Below are positions 9,046-18,052 of a stretch of 64,000 bases of DNA, piece after piece. Position 1 is the first letter of the stretch; each line of letters opens with the position of its first letter. This stretch comes from Kluyvera cryocrescens NBRC 102467 (GTDB lineage: Bacteria > Pseudomonadota > Gammaproteobacteria > Enterobacterales > Enterobacteriaceae), in contig NZ_BCTM01000019.1 of assembly GCF_001571285.1 (NCBI RefSeq), positions 47,512 to 111,511 of the forward strand, given 5' to 3'. The notes beneath the pieces were generated by a model, which worked only from the letters and a program-made list of their open reading frames with translations, was not told the DNA's origin and did not search any database. The translations under genes and the position numbers were made by a program.

Positions 9046-9056
9046 TCCTCTTTGAC
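9046..9056 (-). promoter_or_regulatory. ChiX small-RNA pairing site over the chiP ribosome-binding site
   Basis: The minus strand reads GTCAAAGAGGA, 8 to 18 bases before the chiP start. It is an 11-base perfect complement of the UCCUCUUUGAC segment of the ChiX small RNA as I remember it. In E. coli and Salmonella, ChiX silences chiP by covering this Shine-Dalgarno until chitosugars induce a decoy. The ChiX gene itself is not in this window. Confidence 0.8.
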
Positions 9057-9148
9057 TTTTAAAATGCCGCCGCAAAGCAGAGGCAAAAAATAAAAACTTT
9101 AAAAAAAATGAACTTCTGGAAAATGGTGTTTCACTACACCGATAGACT

Positions 9149-9169
9149 ATTTTTCGCGACGCGAATTAT
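9149..9169 (-). promoter_or_regulatory. Proximal NagC-type operator of chiP
   Basis: Core TTCGCGACGCGAA flanked by A/T-rich arms. It differs at one of 13 core positions from the distal site and resembles the nagE operator (TTAATTCG...CGCAAATTAA). Inferred NagC site. Confidence 0.6.
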
Positions 9170-9369
9170 CAATCCTTTTCCGCAACAAGAGTGCAGGATT
9201 ATGACAAAGCGCACATATTTGGTTTCAATGTGTAACTGAGTGCGTTGTTAACATTTTTCTCTCCAACCCTTGCAGGGTCAGGGCCAAATGTTAATGAGAC
9301 CGTTTACATCATATTTGCGGGACGAAACGACGAGCGTCGCCAGAGAGTATGAGAAGTAAAATTATCGTA

Positions 9370-9390
9370 TTAATTCGCTACGCGAATCTA
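9370..9390 (-). promoter_or_regulatory. Distal NagC-type operator of chiP
   Basis: TTAATTCGCTACGCGAATCTA has an inverted TTCG...CGAA core and A/T-rich arms like the nagE operator. Its centre is 221 bp from the proximal site, close to 21 helical turns, which suits repression by looping. Confidence 0.6.
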
Positions 9391-9420
9391 CAAACGTAAA
9401 ACAGGGCATGAATGGATATA

Positions 9421-9448
9421 AAAAAACGCCGCAATCGCGGCGTTTTTT
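9421..9448 (-). terminator. glnS terminator
   Basis: Strong hairpin AAAAAACGCCGC / GCGGCGTTTTTT with a 4-base loop ending in T on the minus strand. Confidence 0.9.
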
Positions 9449-9465
9449 AGGCGTGCTATGACCGT

Positions 9466-11124
9466 TTAGCCAACCCAGGTATCACGTAAACCGACGGTGC
9501 GGTTAAATACCAGCTTGTCTGCGGTGCTGTAGCGGCTGTCCAGGCAGAAGTAACCCTCACGCTCGAACTGATACGCTTTGCTGGCCTCAGCGGCCTGCAG
9601 AGATGGCTCACCGTAGCCCTGAGTGATCACCAGTGATTCTGGATTCATCACCGACAGGAAGTCTTCCTCTGCCCCCGGGTTAGGTACGCTGAACAGACGA
9701 TCGTACAGACGGATTTCAATCGGCAGCGCATGCGCAGCGCTTACCCAATGGATCACACCCTTCACTTTACGGCCATCGGCAGGATCTTTACTCAGAGTGT
9801 CGGCATCGTAAGTACAGAAGATAGTGGTGATATTGCCTTCAGCATCCTTCTCCACGCGCTCTGCCTTCACTACGTAGGCATTACGCAGGCGAACTTCTTT
9901 ACCCATCACCAGACGTTTGTACTGTTTGTTCGCTTCTTCGCGGAAATCCGCGCGATCAATCCAGATTTCTGCGCTAAACGGCACTTCACGGCTACCCATC
10001 TCCGGTTTGTTCGGATGATTAGGCATAGAGACCATTTCGCTTTCGCCCTGCGGGTAGTTTTCGATAACCAGTTTCACCGGGTCGATAACCGCCATCGCGC
10101 GCGGTGCGTTTTCGTTCAGGTCTTCACGAATACAGGATTCCAGAGACGCCATCTCAATGGTGTTATCCTGTTTGGTCACGCCGATACGTTTGCAGAATTC
10201 ACGGATAGCGGCCGCGGTATACCCACGACGACGCAGACCGGAAATAGTCGGCATACGAGGGTCATCCCAACCTTCAACGTGCTTCTCGGTCACCAGTTGG
10301 TTCAGCTTACGCTTGGACATCACGGTGTATTCCAGATTCAGGCGCGAGAATTCGTACTGGCGCGGGTGAACCGGAATAGTGATGTTGTCGAGAACCCAGT
10401 CATACAGACGACGGTTGTCCTGGAATTCCAGAGTACACAGAGAGTGCGTAATCCCTTCCAGCGCATCGCTGATGCAGTGGGTAAAGTCGTACATCGGGTA
10501 GATGCACCACTTGTTACCGGTCTGGTGGTGTTCGGCGAACTTAATACGGTAGAGCACCGGATCGCGCATGACAACGAACGATGATGCCATGTCAATTTTA
10601 GCGCGCAGACAGGCTTTGCCCTCTTCGAAGCCACCGGTACGCATTTTTTCAAACAGCGCCAGGTTCTCTTCAACGCTGCGATCGCGGTATGGGCTATTTT
10701 TACCCGGCGCAGTCAGCGAACCACGATACTCACGGATCTGTTCTGGCGTCAGCTCATCGACGTACGCCAGACCTTTATTGATAAGTTCAACCGCATAGGC
10801 ATGCAGCTGATCGAAGTAATCAGAGGAGTAGCGGACGTTGCCAGACCAGTGAAAACCTAACCACTCGACGTCATTTTTGATGGACTCAACGTATTCGATA
10901 TCTTCTTTTACCGGGTTGGTATCATCGAAACGCAGGTTGCACTGGCCCTGATAGTCTTGCGCAATGCCAAAGTTCAGGCAGATAGATTTCGCATGGCCGA
11001 TGTGCAGATAGCCATTAGGCTCTGGCGGAAAACGAGTATGCACCGTGTTGTGCTTACCGGTAGCCAGATCTTCGTCAATGATCTGACGAATAAAGTTAGT
11101 CGGGCGGGCTTCAGCCTCACTCAT
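9466..11124 (-). CDS. glnS: Glutaminyl-tRNA synthetase
   Basis: Charges tRNA-Gln; the four tRNA-Gln genes at 24.4-25.0 kb are its substrates. The 552-residue class I synthetase carries the HIGH-type motif ([12 protein letters not shown], residues about 36-47) and the KMSKS-type motif as VMSKRKLN near residue 270, with the two C-terminal beta-barrel anticodon domains. It starts [15 protein letters not shown] and ends DTWVG, slightly shorter than the E. coli protein. Monocistronic, followed by a strong terminator. Confidence 0.98.
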   Translation of the reverse strand: MSEAEARPTNFIRQIIDEDLATGKHNTVHTRFPPEPNGYLHIGHAKSICLNFGIAQDYQGQCNLRFDDTNPVKEDIEYVESIKNDVEWLGFHWSGNVRYSSDYFDQLHAYAVELINKGLAYVDELTPEQIREYRGSLTAPGKNSPYRDRSVEENLALFEKMRTGGFEEGKACLRAKIDMASSFVVMRDPVLYRIKFAEHHQTGNKWCIYPMYDFTHCISDALEGITHSLCTLEFQDNRRLYDWVLDNITIPVHPRQYEFSRLNLEYTVMSKRKLNQLVTEKHVEGWDDPRMPTISGLRRRGYTAAAIREFCKRIGVTKQDNTIEMASLESCIREDLNENAPRAMAVIDPVKLVIENYPQGESEMVSMPNHPNKPEMGSREVPFSAEIWIDRADFREEANKQYKRLVMGKEVRLRNAYVVKAERVEKDAEGNITTIFCTYDADTLSKDPADGRKVKGVIHWVSAAHALPIEIRLYDRLFSVPNPGAEEDFLSVMNPESLVITQGYGEPSLQAAEASKAYQFEREGYFCLDSRYSTADKLVFNRTVGLRDTWVG

Positions 11125-11244
11125 CGTAGATTCCTCAAAGCGTAAACAACGTATAACGGCATATGATCTTATAAGCCGGACGGACTGACAACCTTTAGTT
11201 ACGCAAAAAACGTCGCAAACGAAAATATTGGGGCAGATTGCTGT

Positions 11245-11279
11245 AAAAAAAAGCGGCGGAGGATTTCCCCCCGCCGCTT
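11245..11279 (-). terminator. nagE terminator
   Basis: Minus-strand stem AAGCGGCGGG / CCGCCGCTT with an interior purine-rich loop followed by eight T, about 30 bases past the nagE stop. Confidence 0.85.
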
Positions 11280-11309
11280 AAGGCATTAATCAACTTTACT
11301 CAGGAGCGA

Positions 11310-13259
11310 TTATTTACCTTTAATCTCATACAGTGGCGTTTGACCCGCAACCACGTGACCTTCGGCTTTAATAACCAGCGCGCCGAAATCATCGCTGTTA
11401 CTGCAAACAACCGGGCTAATCATTGAGCGCGCATTCGCGTTGAGGAACTCCAGATCCATTTCCAGGATTGGCTGGCCTGCAACCACTTCAGCACCCTCTT
11501 CAACCAGACGTTTGAAGCCTTTACCTTCCAGCGCAACGGTATCGATACCCATATGGACAACGATCTCCGCGCCTTTGTCCGTTTCCAGGCAGAACGCGTG
11601 GTTGGTGTTAAAGATTTTCACGATAGTGCCCGCTGCCGGTGACACGACGGTTTTATCCGTTGGTTTCACCGCTACGCCATCGCCTACCGCTTTGCTCGCG
11701 AACGCTTCGTCAGGAACCTGTTCCAGAGCCACAATGTCACCGGTAATTGGTGATACCAGCGTTTCAATGGTCGCCGCGTTAGCCACTGCCTGCGGTTTTA
11801 CCGCGGCGGTCGCTGCTGCGGGTGCGCTTTCTGCCGCTGCTGCTGCAACCGGACCACGTGCAACCACTTTCTTCATCGCGTCGCCGATAGATTCAGCTTT
11901 CGCGCCAACGATGACCTGAATGGTCTGTTTGTTCAGTTTCACCACACCGGAAGCACCCAGACGTTTGCACATCGCATCGCTCACCTTGGCGGAATCCCCC
12001 ACGGTCAGACGCAGACGGGTAATACAAGCATCGATCGCTTTCAGGTTGTCAGTACCGCCAACCGCTGCAATGTAGCTGGTTGCCAGTTGATTCAGACCTT
12101 CTTCGGTGTTGCTGTTTGCTTCTTCAGTAACAACGTTGTCGTCTTTGTCTTCGCGGCCAGGCGTTTTGAGGTTAAACATGCGAATAACCACGCTGAACAG
12201 CACGAAGTAGATAACGAAGAACACCAGACCCATCACCACCAGCATCCAGACGTTCTTACTTGCTGCCGGCAGGCTGTACATCAACACGTAGTCGATAGCA
12301 CCTGCGGAGAAGGAGAAGCCTGCGTGGATACCCAGCAGCGTCGCGATAAACAGGCTTACGCCGGTCAGAATCGCGTGCAGGAGATACAGCAGCGGAGCCA
12401 GGAACATGAACAGGAATTCCAGCGGCTCGGTAACACCGGTCAGGAACGCGGTAACCGCAACGGACAGCAGCATACCGCCAACCATTGGACGACGCTCTTT
12501 TGGTGCCGCGAAGTACATCGCCAGCGCCGCACCCGGCAGACCAAACATCATGATTGGGAAGAAGCCGGACATGAACATACCCGCAGTGCCGTCACCCGCA
12601 TAGAAGCGGTTGATGTCACCGTGGAACACTGCGCCAGCGGCGTTGGTGAACTCACCAATCTGGAACCAGGCGATGGTATTCAGCACCTGATGCAGACCGG
12701 TTGGGATCAGCAGACGGTTGATGAAACCAAAGATACCGGAACCCAGCGCGCCTGCGCCAACGATCCATTCACCACCGGCATGGATTGCGTTCTGCACCGG
12801 TGGCCACACGTAGCCGAAGATAGCAGCCAGCACCAGACAGAAGAAGCCAGTGGCGATCGGTACGAAGCGTTTGCCGCCGAAGAAGCTCAGGAAGTCAGGC
12901 AGTTTGATACCCGCCCAACGGTTATACGCGGCACCACCGACCAGACCGGTAATGATACCCGCCAGTACACCCATGTTAATTGCTGGGTTGATGGTTACCA
13001 TGGCTTTCGTCAGGACGAAATAACCCACGGCACCCGCCAATGCTGCCGAACCCGCGTTGTCTTTCGACCAGCTGGATGCCACACCGATGGCGAAAATCAG
13101 CGCCAGGTTATCAAAGATTGATCCACCCGCTTGCGCGATGAATGCAACGTTCAGTAAGTCTGGCTGACCAAATCGCAGCAACAGCGCCGCCACCGGCAGC
13201 ACGGCGATAGGGAGCTGTAACGCCCTACCTAGTCGCTGGAAAAAACCTAAAATATTCAT
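11310..13259 (-). CDS. nagE: N-acetylglucosamine-specific PTS EIICBA component NagE
   Basis: Imports and phosphorylates GlcNAc to GlcNAc-6-phosphate. The 649 residues run in the order IIC membrane domain (about 1-370, ten hydrophobic segments), IIB domain with phosphorylated Cys in DACITRLRL (about residue 412), an Ala/Pro linker, and IIA domain with its active histidine in EIVVHMGIDT (about residue 570). Divergent from nagB. The intergenic region holds paired NagC operators and a CRP site, so expression should be GlcNAc-inducible and catabolite-controlled. Confidence 0.97.
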   Translation of the reverse strand: MNILGFFQRLGRALQLPIAVLPVAALLLRFGQPDLLNVAFIAQAGGSIFDNLALIFAIGVASSWSKDNAGSAALAGAVGYFVLTKAMVTINPAINMGVLAGIITGLVGGAAYNRWAGIKLPDFLSFFGGKRFVPIATGFFCLVLAAIFGYVWPPVQNAIHAGGEWIVGAGALGSGIFGFINRLLIPTGLHQVLNTIAWFQIGEFTNAAGAVFHGDINRFYAGDGTAGMFMSGFFPIMMFGLPGAALAMYFAAPKERRPMVGGMLLSVAVTAFLTGVTEPLEFLFMFLAPLLYLLHAILTGVSLFIATLLGIHAGFSFSAGAIDYVLMYSLPAASKNVWMLVVMGLVFFVIYFVLFSVVIRMFNLKTPGREDKDDNVVTEEANSNTEEGLNQLATSYIAAVGGTDNLKAIDACITRLRLTVGDSAKVSDAMCKRLGASGVVKLNKQTIQVIVGAKAESIGDAMKKVVARGPVAAAAAESAPAAATAAVKPQAVANAATIETLVSPITGDIVALEQVPDEAFASKAVGDGVAVKPTDKTVVSPAAGTIVKIFNTNHAFCLETDKGAEIVVHMGIDTVALEGKGFKRLVEEGAEVVAGQPILEMDLEFLNANARSMISPVVCSNSDDFGALVIKAEGHVVAGQTPLYEIKGK

Positions 13260-13384
13260 CTTATTCCCCCTACGAGACCCCGATACGGCTCATTTAAGCC
13301 ATTTTTTTATTTTACAAAAAGCATGACATTGCGATGTCTTGTAAACTGCATTCACAACTCTTATGGATTGTGAGTGTGTGGAAG

Positions 13385-13407
13385 TTTAATTCGTATCGCA
13401 AATTAAA
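13385..13407 (-). promoter_or_regulatory. NagC operator at nagE
   Basis: Near-palindrome TTTAATTCGTATCGCAAATTAAA. It matches the E. coli nagE NagC operator as I remember it. Its centre is about 94 bp from the nagB operator, close to nine helical turns, as needed for a repression loop. Confidence 0.85.
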
Positions 13408-13418
13408 CACGTGTTTTT

Positions 13419-13434
13419 TGTGACTATAGTCACC
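13419..13434. promoter_or_regulatory. CRP-cAMP site between nagE and nagB
   Basis: TGTGA-CTATAG-TCACC matches the CRP consensus TGTGA-N6-TCACA at nine of ten positions. It lies between the two NagC operators, as in E. coli. Confidence 0.85.
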
Positions 13435-13479
13435 AAATATTGTCAACACCACTCCCTTTCACTGGCTAACTATGAAAAC

Positions 13480-13501
13480 TTATTTTATCATTCAAAAAAT
13501 C
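13480..13501 (+). promoter_or_regulatory. NagC operator at nagB
   Basis: TTATTTTATCATTCAAAAAATC has the T-rich left and A-rich right arms of NagC operators and agrees with the remembered E. coli nagB site. Confidence 0.75.
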
Positions 13502-13600
13502 AAAACGGATCGCTCCCTGTCGATGTAAACAGGTTACGCTTAGAGCATGCACGGAGATGCCATCCGCCAACTTCTTACATTTTACATACTGAGGTGAAGA

Positions 13601-14401
13601 ATGAGACTGATTCCTCTCGTTAACGCTGAGCAAGTCGGCAAATGGGCTGCTCGCCACATCGTTAACCGTATCAACGCATTTAAACCTACCGCGGACAGTC
13701 CGTTCGTGCTGGGCCTGCCAACCGGCGGTACTCCGCTGGCGACCTATAAAGTCTTAGTTGAAATGCATAAAGCGGGCCAGGTTAGTTTCCAGCACGTTGT
13801 CACTTTCAATATGGATGAATACGTTGGCCTGCCAAAAGAGCATCCGGAAAGCTATCACAGCTTCATGCACCGTAACTTCTTCGATCATATCGATATTCCT
13901 GCAGAAAACATCAACCTGTTGAACGGCAACGCGCCGGATGTGGATGCAGAATGCCGTCGTTATGAAGAAAAAATCCGTTCCTACGGCAAAATTCATCTGT
14001 TCATGGGTGGCGTGGGCAATGATGGTCATATCGCGTTTAACGAACCGGCCTCTTCCCTCTCTTCCCGTACCCGTATCAAAACCTTGACGCACGAAACCCG
14101 CGTCGCCAACTCCCGCTTCTTTGACGGCGACGTGGCAATGGTACCAAAATATGCGCTGACCGTAGGCGTAGGTACGCTGCTGGACGCGGAAGAAGTGATG
14201 ATTCTGGTTCAGGGCGCGCCGAAAGCGCTGGCTCTGCAGCAGGCGGTTGAGGGTAACGTTAACCACATGTGGACCATTACCTGTCTGCAGCTGCATCCTA
14301 AATCACTGATCGTCTGCGATGAACCTTCCACCATGGAGTTGAAGGTCAAGACCCTGAAGTATTTCAACGAGCTCGAAGCGGAAAATATCAAAGGTCTGTA
14401 A
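13601..14401 (+). CDS. nagB: Glucosamine-6-phosphate deaminase
   Basis: Converts glucosamine 6-phosphate to fructose 6-phosphate and ammonia, the last step of amino-sugar catabolism. The 266-residue allosteric enzyme shows [15 protein letters not shown] near residues 36-50, the catalytic DEYVGL (about 71-76) and [13 protein letters not shown] with the active-site histidine near residue 143. First gene of nagBACD. The start is preceded by TGAGGTGAAGA. A stem-loop separates it from nagA. Confidence 0.98.
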   Translation: MRLIPLVNAEQVGKWAARHIVNRINAFKPTADSPFVLGLPTGGTPLATYKVLVEMHKAGQVSFQHVVTFNMDEYVGLPKEHPESYHSFMHRNFFDHIDIPAENINLLNGNAPDVDAECRRYEEKIRSYGKIHLFMGGVGNDGHIAFNEPASSLSSRTRIKTLTHETRVANSRFFDGDVAMVPKYALTVGVGTLLDAEEVMILVQGAPKALALQQAVEGNVNHMWTITCLQLHPKSLIVCDEPSTMELKVKTLKYFNELEAENIKGL

Positions 14402-14410
14402 TGTCTTACC

Positions 14411-14432
14411 GTCCCGCGCCTCGCCGCGGGAC
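14411..14432 (+). repeat. nagB-nagA intergenic stem-loop
   Basis: Perfect 8-bp arms (GTCCCGCG / CGCGGGAC) with a 6-base loop ten bases after nagB. A short T stretch follows, so it may stabilise nagB mRNA or partly reduce readthrough into nagA. Confidence 0.6.
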
Positions 14433-14458
14433 AACATTTTTGAACACCGGGGGTCGTA

Positions 14459-15607
14459 ATGTATGCATTAACCCATGGCCGGATTTATACCGGCCACGAA
14501 ATTCTGGATGACCATGCGATTATCGTCGCCAATGGCCTTATTGAACGTATTTGCCCACTGGCTGATGTACCAGCGAACGTCGAACAGCGTTCCGTTAATG
14601 GCGCCATACTCGCCCCTGGCTTTATCGACGTTCAGCTTAACGGCTGCGGCGGCGTACAGTTCAACGATACCGCCGAAGCAGTAACCGTTGAAACGCTGGA
14701 AATCATGCAGAAAGCCAACGAGAAATCGGGCTGCACCAACTTCCTGCCAACCCTCATCACCACCTGTGACGACCTGATGAAACAGGGCGTTCGCGTGATG
14801 CGTGAATATCTGGCTAAACACCCTAATCAGGCGCTCGGTCTGCACCTTGAAGGCCCGTGGCTGAACATCGTGAAAAAAGGGACGCACAACCCAAGCTTCG
14901 TGCGTAAACCTGACGCTGAACTGGTGCAATTCCTCTGTGATAACGCCGACGTAATCACTAAAGTCACCCTGGCACCAGAGATGGTCGATCCAGCGGTCAT
15001 TACCCAACTGGCTAACGCTGGCATCGTAGTTTCTGCCGGCCACTCCAACGCCACGGCGAAAGAGGCACGTATCGGTTTCCGCGCGGGCATCTCTTTTGCG
15101 ACGCACCTGTTCAACGCCATGCCGTATATGTCGGGTCGCGAACCGGGTCTGACCGGCGCTATCCTTGATGCGAACGAAATCTACTGCGGCATCATCGCCG
15201 ACGGCCTGCACGTTGACTACATCAATATCCGTAACGCCAAGCGCCTAAAAGGCGATAAGCTGTGTCTGGTCACCGATGCGACGGCCCCAGCAGGTGCCAA
15301 TATTGAGCAGTTCATTTTTGCTGGTAAAACAATATACTACCGTAATGGACTCTGTGTTGATGAAAATGGGACACTGAGCGGTTCGTCCCTGACCATGATT
15401 GAAGGGGTTCGTAACCTGGTTAATCACGCCAACATTGCGCTCGACGAAGTGCTGCGTATGGCGACCCTCTACCCTGCTCGCGCGATTGGCGTTGATAAGC
15501 ACCTGGGTAGCATCGCACCGGGCAAAGTGGCGAACCTCACTGCGTTCACCCACGACTTTAAAATCATCAAGACCATCGTTAATGGCAACGAGGTCGTCAC
15601 TGAGTAA
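14459..15607 (+). CDS. nagA: N-acetylglucosamine-6-phosphate deacetylase
   Basis: Deacetylates GlcNAc-6-phosphate, which removes the NagC inducer and supplies NagB. The 382-residue amidohydrolase has the early [13 protein letters not shown] metal-site segment (a variant of the usual HxH), [18 protein letters not shown] and ATHLFNAMP metal/substrate-binding stretches, and the catalytic Asp in LVTDA near residue 273. Same length as in E. coli. Lies 57 bases after nagB and 8 bases before nagC. Confidence 0.98.
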   Translation: MYALTHGRIYTGHEILDDHAIIVANGLIERICPLADVPANVEQRSVNGAILAPGFIDVQLNGCGGVQFNDTAEAVTVETLEIMQKANEKSGCTNFLPTLITTCDDLMKQGVRVMREYLAKHPNQALGLHLEGPWLNIVKKGTHNPSFVRKPDAELVQFLCDNADVITKVTLAPEMVDPAVITQLANAGIVVSAGHSNATAKEARIGFRAGISFATHLFNAMPYMSGREPGLTGAILDANEIYCGIIADGLHVDYINIRNAKRLKGDKLCLVTDATAPAGANIEQFIFAGKTIYYRNGLCVDENGTLSGSSLTMIEGVRNLVNHANIALDEVLRMATLYPARAIGVDKHLGSIAPGKVANLTAFTHDFKIIKTIVNGNEVVTE

Positions 15608-15615
15608 GAGAAAGT

Positions 15616-16836
15616 ATGACATCAGGCGGACAAGCTCAAATTGGTAATGTTGACCTCGTAAAACAGTTAAACAGCGCGGCCGTTTACCGCCTGATTGACC
15701 AGCATGGGCCAATCTCGCGGATTCAGATTGCCGAGCAAAGCCAGCTTGCGCCCGCCAGCGTGACCAAAATCACGCGTCAGCTTATTGAGCGCGGATTGAT
15801 CAAAGAAGTCGATCAACAGGCCTCCACCGGGGGCCGCCGCGCTATCTCAATCATCACCGAAACGCGCAATTTCCACGCTATCGGCGTGCGTCTTGGCCGT
15901 CATGACACCACCCTCACGCTGTACGATTTGAGCAGCAAAGCGGTGGCTGAAGAGCACTACCCGCTACCTGAGCGAACTCAGGAGACGCTGGAACACGCCC
16001 TGCTCAACACCATTGCCACGTTTATTGAATCGTGCCAGCGAAAAATCCGCGAACTTATCGCAATCTCAGTGATTCTGCCGGGTCTTGTCGATCCGGAAAG
16101 CGGTGTGATCCGCTATATGCCACATATTCCGGTAGAAAACTGGCGTCTGGTTGAAGCGCTGGAAAAACGCTTTAAGGTGACCTGTTTTGTCGGCCATGAC
16201 ATCCGTAGCCTGGCGCTGGCGGAGCACTACTTTGGGGCAAGCCACGATTGTGAAGACTCCATTTTGGTGCGCGTACACCGCGGCACAGGCGCGGGGATCA
16301 TCTCCAACGGCCGTATTTTTATCGGCCGCAACGGCAACGTCGGCGAAATTGGCCATATCCAGGTTGATCCGCTCGGCGAGCGCTGCCACTGCGGTAACTT
16401 TGGCTGTTTAGAAACCGTCGCCGCTAACGCCGCCATTGAGCAGCGCGTTCGCCACCTGTTGGAGCAGGGCTATCAGAGCCGACTGACGCTCGACGATTGC
16501 CATATCAAGACCATCTGCAAGGCCGCCAATAAAGGCGATCCGCTGGCGACCGAGGTGATTGAGCATGTGGGCCGTCATCTGGGAAAAACTATCGCTATCG
16601 CCATTAACCTGTTCAACCCGCAGAAAGTGGTCATTGCCGGAGAAATCATCGAGGCCGATCGCGTGCTGCTGCCGGCAATTGAAGGCTGCATTAACACTCA
16701 GGTTTTGAAGGCGTTCCGTAAAAATCTACCGGTAGTGCGCTCAACCCTCGACCACCGCTCGGCGATTGGTGCTTTTGCGCTGGTTAAACGCGCGATGCTT
16801 AACGGCTCGCTGCTCCAGCATTTGCTGGAAGGTTAG
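15616..16836 (+). CDS. nagC: Transcriptional repressor NagC (ROK family)
   Basis: Represses nag genes and chiP and is relieved by GlcNAc-6-phosphate. The 406-residue protein has an N-terminal helix-turn-helix (GPISRIQIAEQSQLAPASVTKI, about residues 32-53), a sugar-kinase-like core and the ROK zinc motif (HCGNFGCLET, near residues 257-266). Embedded in the operon it controls, it would bind the four NagC-type operators seen at nagE, nagB and chiP. Confidence 0.97.
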   Translation: MTSGGQAQIGNVDLVKQLNSAAVYRLIDQHGPISRIQIAEQSQLAPASVTKITRQLIERGLIKEVDQQASTGGRRAISIITETRNFHAIGVRLGRHDTTLTLYDLSSKAVAEEHYPLPERTQETLEHALLNTIATFIESCQRKIRELIAISVILPGLVDPESGVIRYMPHIPVENWRLVEALEKRFKVTCFVGHDIRSLALAEHYFGASHDCEDSILVRVHRGTGAGIISNGRIFIGRNGNVGEIGHIQVDPLGERCHCGNFGCLETVAANAAIEQRVRHLLEQGYQSRLTLDDCHIKTICKAANKGDPLATEVIEHVGRHLGKTIAIAINLFNPQKVVIAGEIIEADRVLLPAIEGCINTQVLKAFRKNLPVVRSTLDHRSAIGAFALVKRAMLNGSLLQHLLEG

Positions 16837-16865
16837 TCGTAAGAGGTAATGCTGAGGATAACGTG

Positions 16866-16871
16866 TATAAT
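16866..16871 (+). promoter_or_regulatory. Possible internal promoter before nagD/umpH
   Basis: A perfect TATAAT lies 33 bases before the nagD start in the 68-base nagC-nagD gap. No good -35 was seen at the right distance, so this is only suggestive. Confidence 0.25.
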
Positions 16872-16904
16872 TACGCCTCTTTAAGAACAAACGCCAGGTA
16901 GTCC

Positions 16905-17657
16905 ATGACCATTCAGAATGTAATCTGTGATATTGACGGCGTGCTAATGCACGACAACGTCGCCGTGCCGGGCGCGGCAGAATTCGTCGCACGCGTGCTG
17001 GATAAAGGCATGCCGTTTGTCTGTCTGACCAACTACCCTTCGCAGACAGGCCAGGATTTGGCGAACCGCTTCGCCACTGCAGGTATCGATGTTCCGGACA
17101 GCGTTTTTTACACTTCCGCCATGGCAACCGCTGATTTTCTGCGTCGTCAGGAAGGCAAAAAGGCCTACGTTGTTGGCGAAGGCGCGCTGATCCATGAACT
17201 GTATAAAGCCGGGTTCACCATTACCGATGTTAACCCAGACTTCGTTATCGTCGGCGAAACCCGCTCCTTTAACTGGGATATGATGCACAAGGCCGCATTC
17301 TTCGTGGCCAACGGTGCACGCTTCATCGCCACCAACCCTGACACCCATGGCCGTGGATATTACCCGGCGTGTGGCGCACTTTGCGCCGGCATCGAAAAAA
17401 TCTCCGGGCGTAAGCCGTTTGTCGTGGGCAAGCCAAGCCCGTGGATCATCCGCGCTGCGCTGAACAAAATGCAGGCGCATTCTGAGCAAACGGTGATTGT
17501 AGGCGATAATCTTCGCACTGATATACTGGCCGGCTTCCAGGCAGGGCTGGAAACCATTCTGGTTCTCTCCGGCGTTTCCACCGTCGACGACATCGACAAT
17601 ATGCCGTTCAGACCCTCGTGGATTTACCCATCGGTCGCCGAAATCGATATCATCTAA
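16905..17657 (+). CDS. umpH: Ribonucleotide monophosphatase NagD/UmpH
   Basis: HAD-superfamily phosphatase of the NagD subfamily; the E. coli enzyme prefers UMP and other nucleoside monophosphates. The 250 residues contain motif I DIDGVLMHD (about 9-17), motif II in CLTNYP, the C2B cap and GDNLRTDI with the metal-binding aspartates near residues 201-206. Last gene of nagBACD. Two strong stem-loops follow without T runs. Confidence 0.95.
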   Translation: MTIQNVICDIDGVLMHDNVAVPGAAEFVARVLDKGMPFVCLTNYPSQTGQDLANRFATAGIDVPDSVFYTSAMATADFLRRQEGKKAYVVGEGALIHELYKAGFTITDVNPDFVIVGETRSFNWDMMHKAAFFVANGARFIATNPDTHGRGYYPACGALCAGIEKISGRKPFVVGKPSPWIIRAALNKMQAHSEQTVIVGDNLRTDILAGFQAGLETILVLSGVSTVDDIDNMPFRPSWIYPSVAEIDII

Positions 17658-18052
17658 TTCCCCCTGCTGCTGTCACTCACAGCAGCAATACCGATGCCTG
17701 CCCGGGCATCGGCCTGATTGACCTCAGCCGCTCTTCCTGCGATTTTCCCAGTTTTGTTCGCTGTCACCGGCCTCACTCCGCCATGCTTGAGCGATTTCGC
17801 TATCCACTCATTGGCTCAAAAAGATAATCGTTAAAAAAATCACGCCAAAAATGATAATTCATCAATAATAGCGAGAATGATGTACGTATTTTTTAGTATT
17901 CATTAAGCCCTATTGCATTATTTCTTTCAGGGTCCGAAAAAGCCTTGCACCCATCGTCCCTTTGCGGCATTTTTTAGTCATGCAAAGGCACCGCGTTAGC
18001 GCAGGGCCGCACAATAAAACAGCACAACACCACAGGGTTAACGGAGAAGTCT
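17658..18052. other. Non-coding region between umpH and asnB
   Basis: Holds two stem-loops directly after umpH (17665-17687, TGCTGCTGT / ACAGCAGCA; 17691-17712, CCGATGCC / GGCATCGG), then an A/T-rich stretch (17818-17930) likely to contain the asnB promoter, and the asnB leader with a C/A-rich segment at 18017-18033. No small open frame with a convincing ribosome-binding site was seen. Confidence 0.6.
18023..18030 (+). promoter_or_regulatory. Candidate GcvB small-RNA site in the asnB leader
   Basis: CACAACAC, within a C/A-rich stretch 23-30 bases before the asnB start, fits the CACAaCAY consensus bound by the G/U-rich R1 region of GcvB. asnB is not an established target that I know of. Confidence 0.35.

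Larger units (their letters stand above)
9039..9465. other. chiP upstream region between chiP and glnS
   Basis: A 427-base non-coding stretch. From chiP outward it holds the ChiX pairing site, an A/T-rich leader, a proximal NagC-type site (9149-9169), a distal NagC-type site (9370-9390) and the glnS terminator (9421-9448). I did not find a convincing -35/-10 pair by eye, although the chiP promoter must lie here. Confidence 0.7.

Noticed and set aside
12087..13121. 344-residue plus-strand frame opposite nagE
   Set aside because: Antisense shadow of the nagE membrane domain; His/Gln/Thr-rich with no domain.
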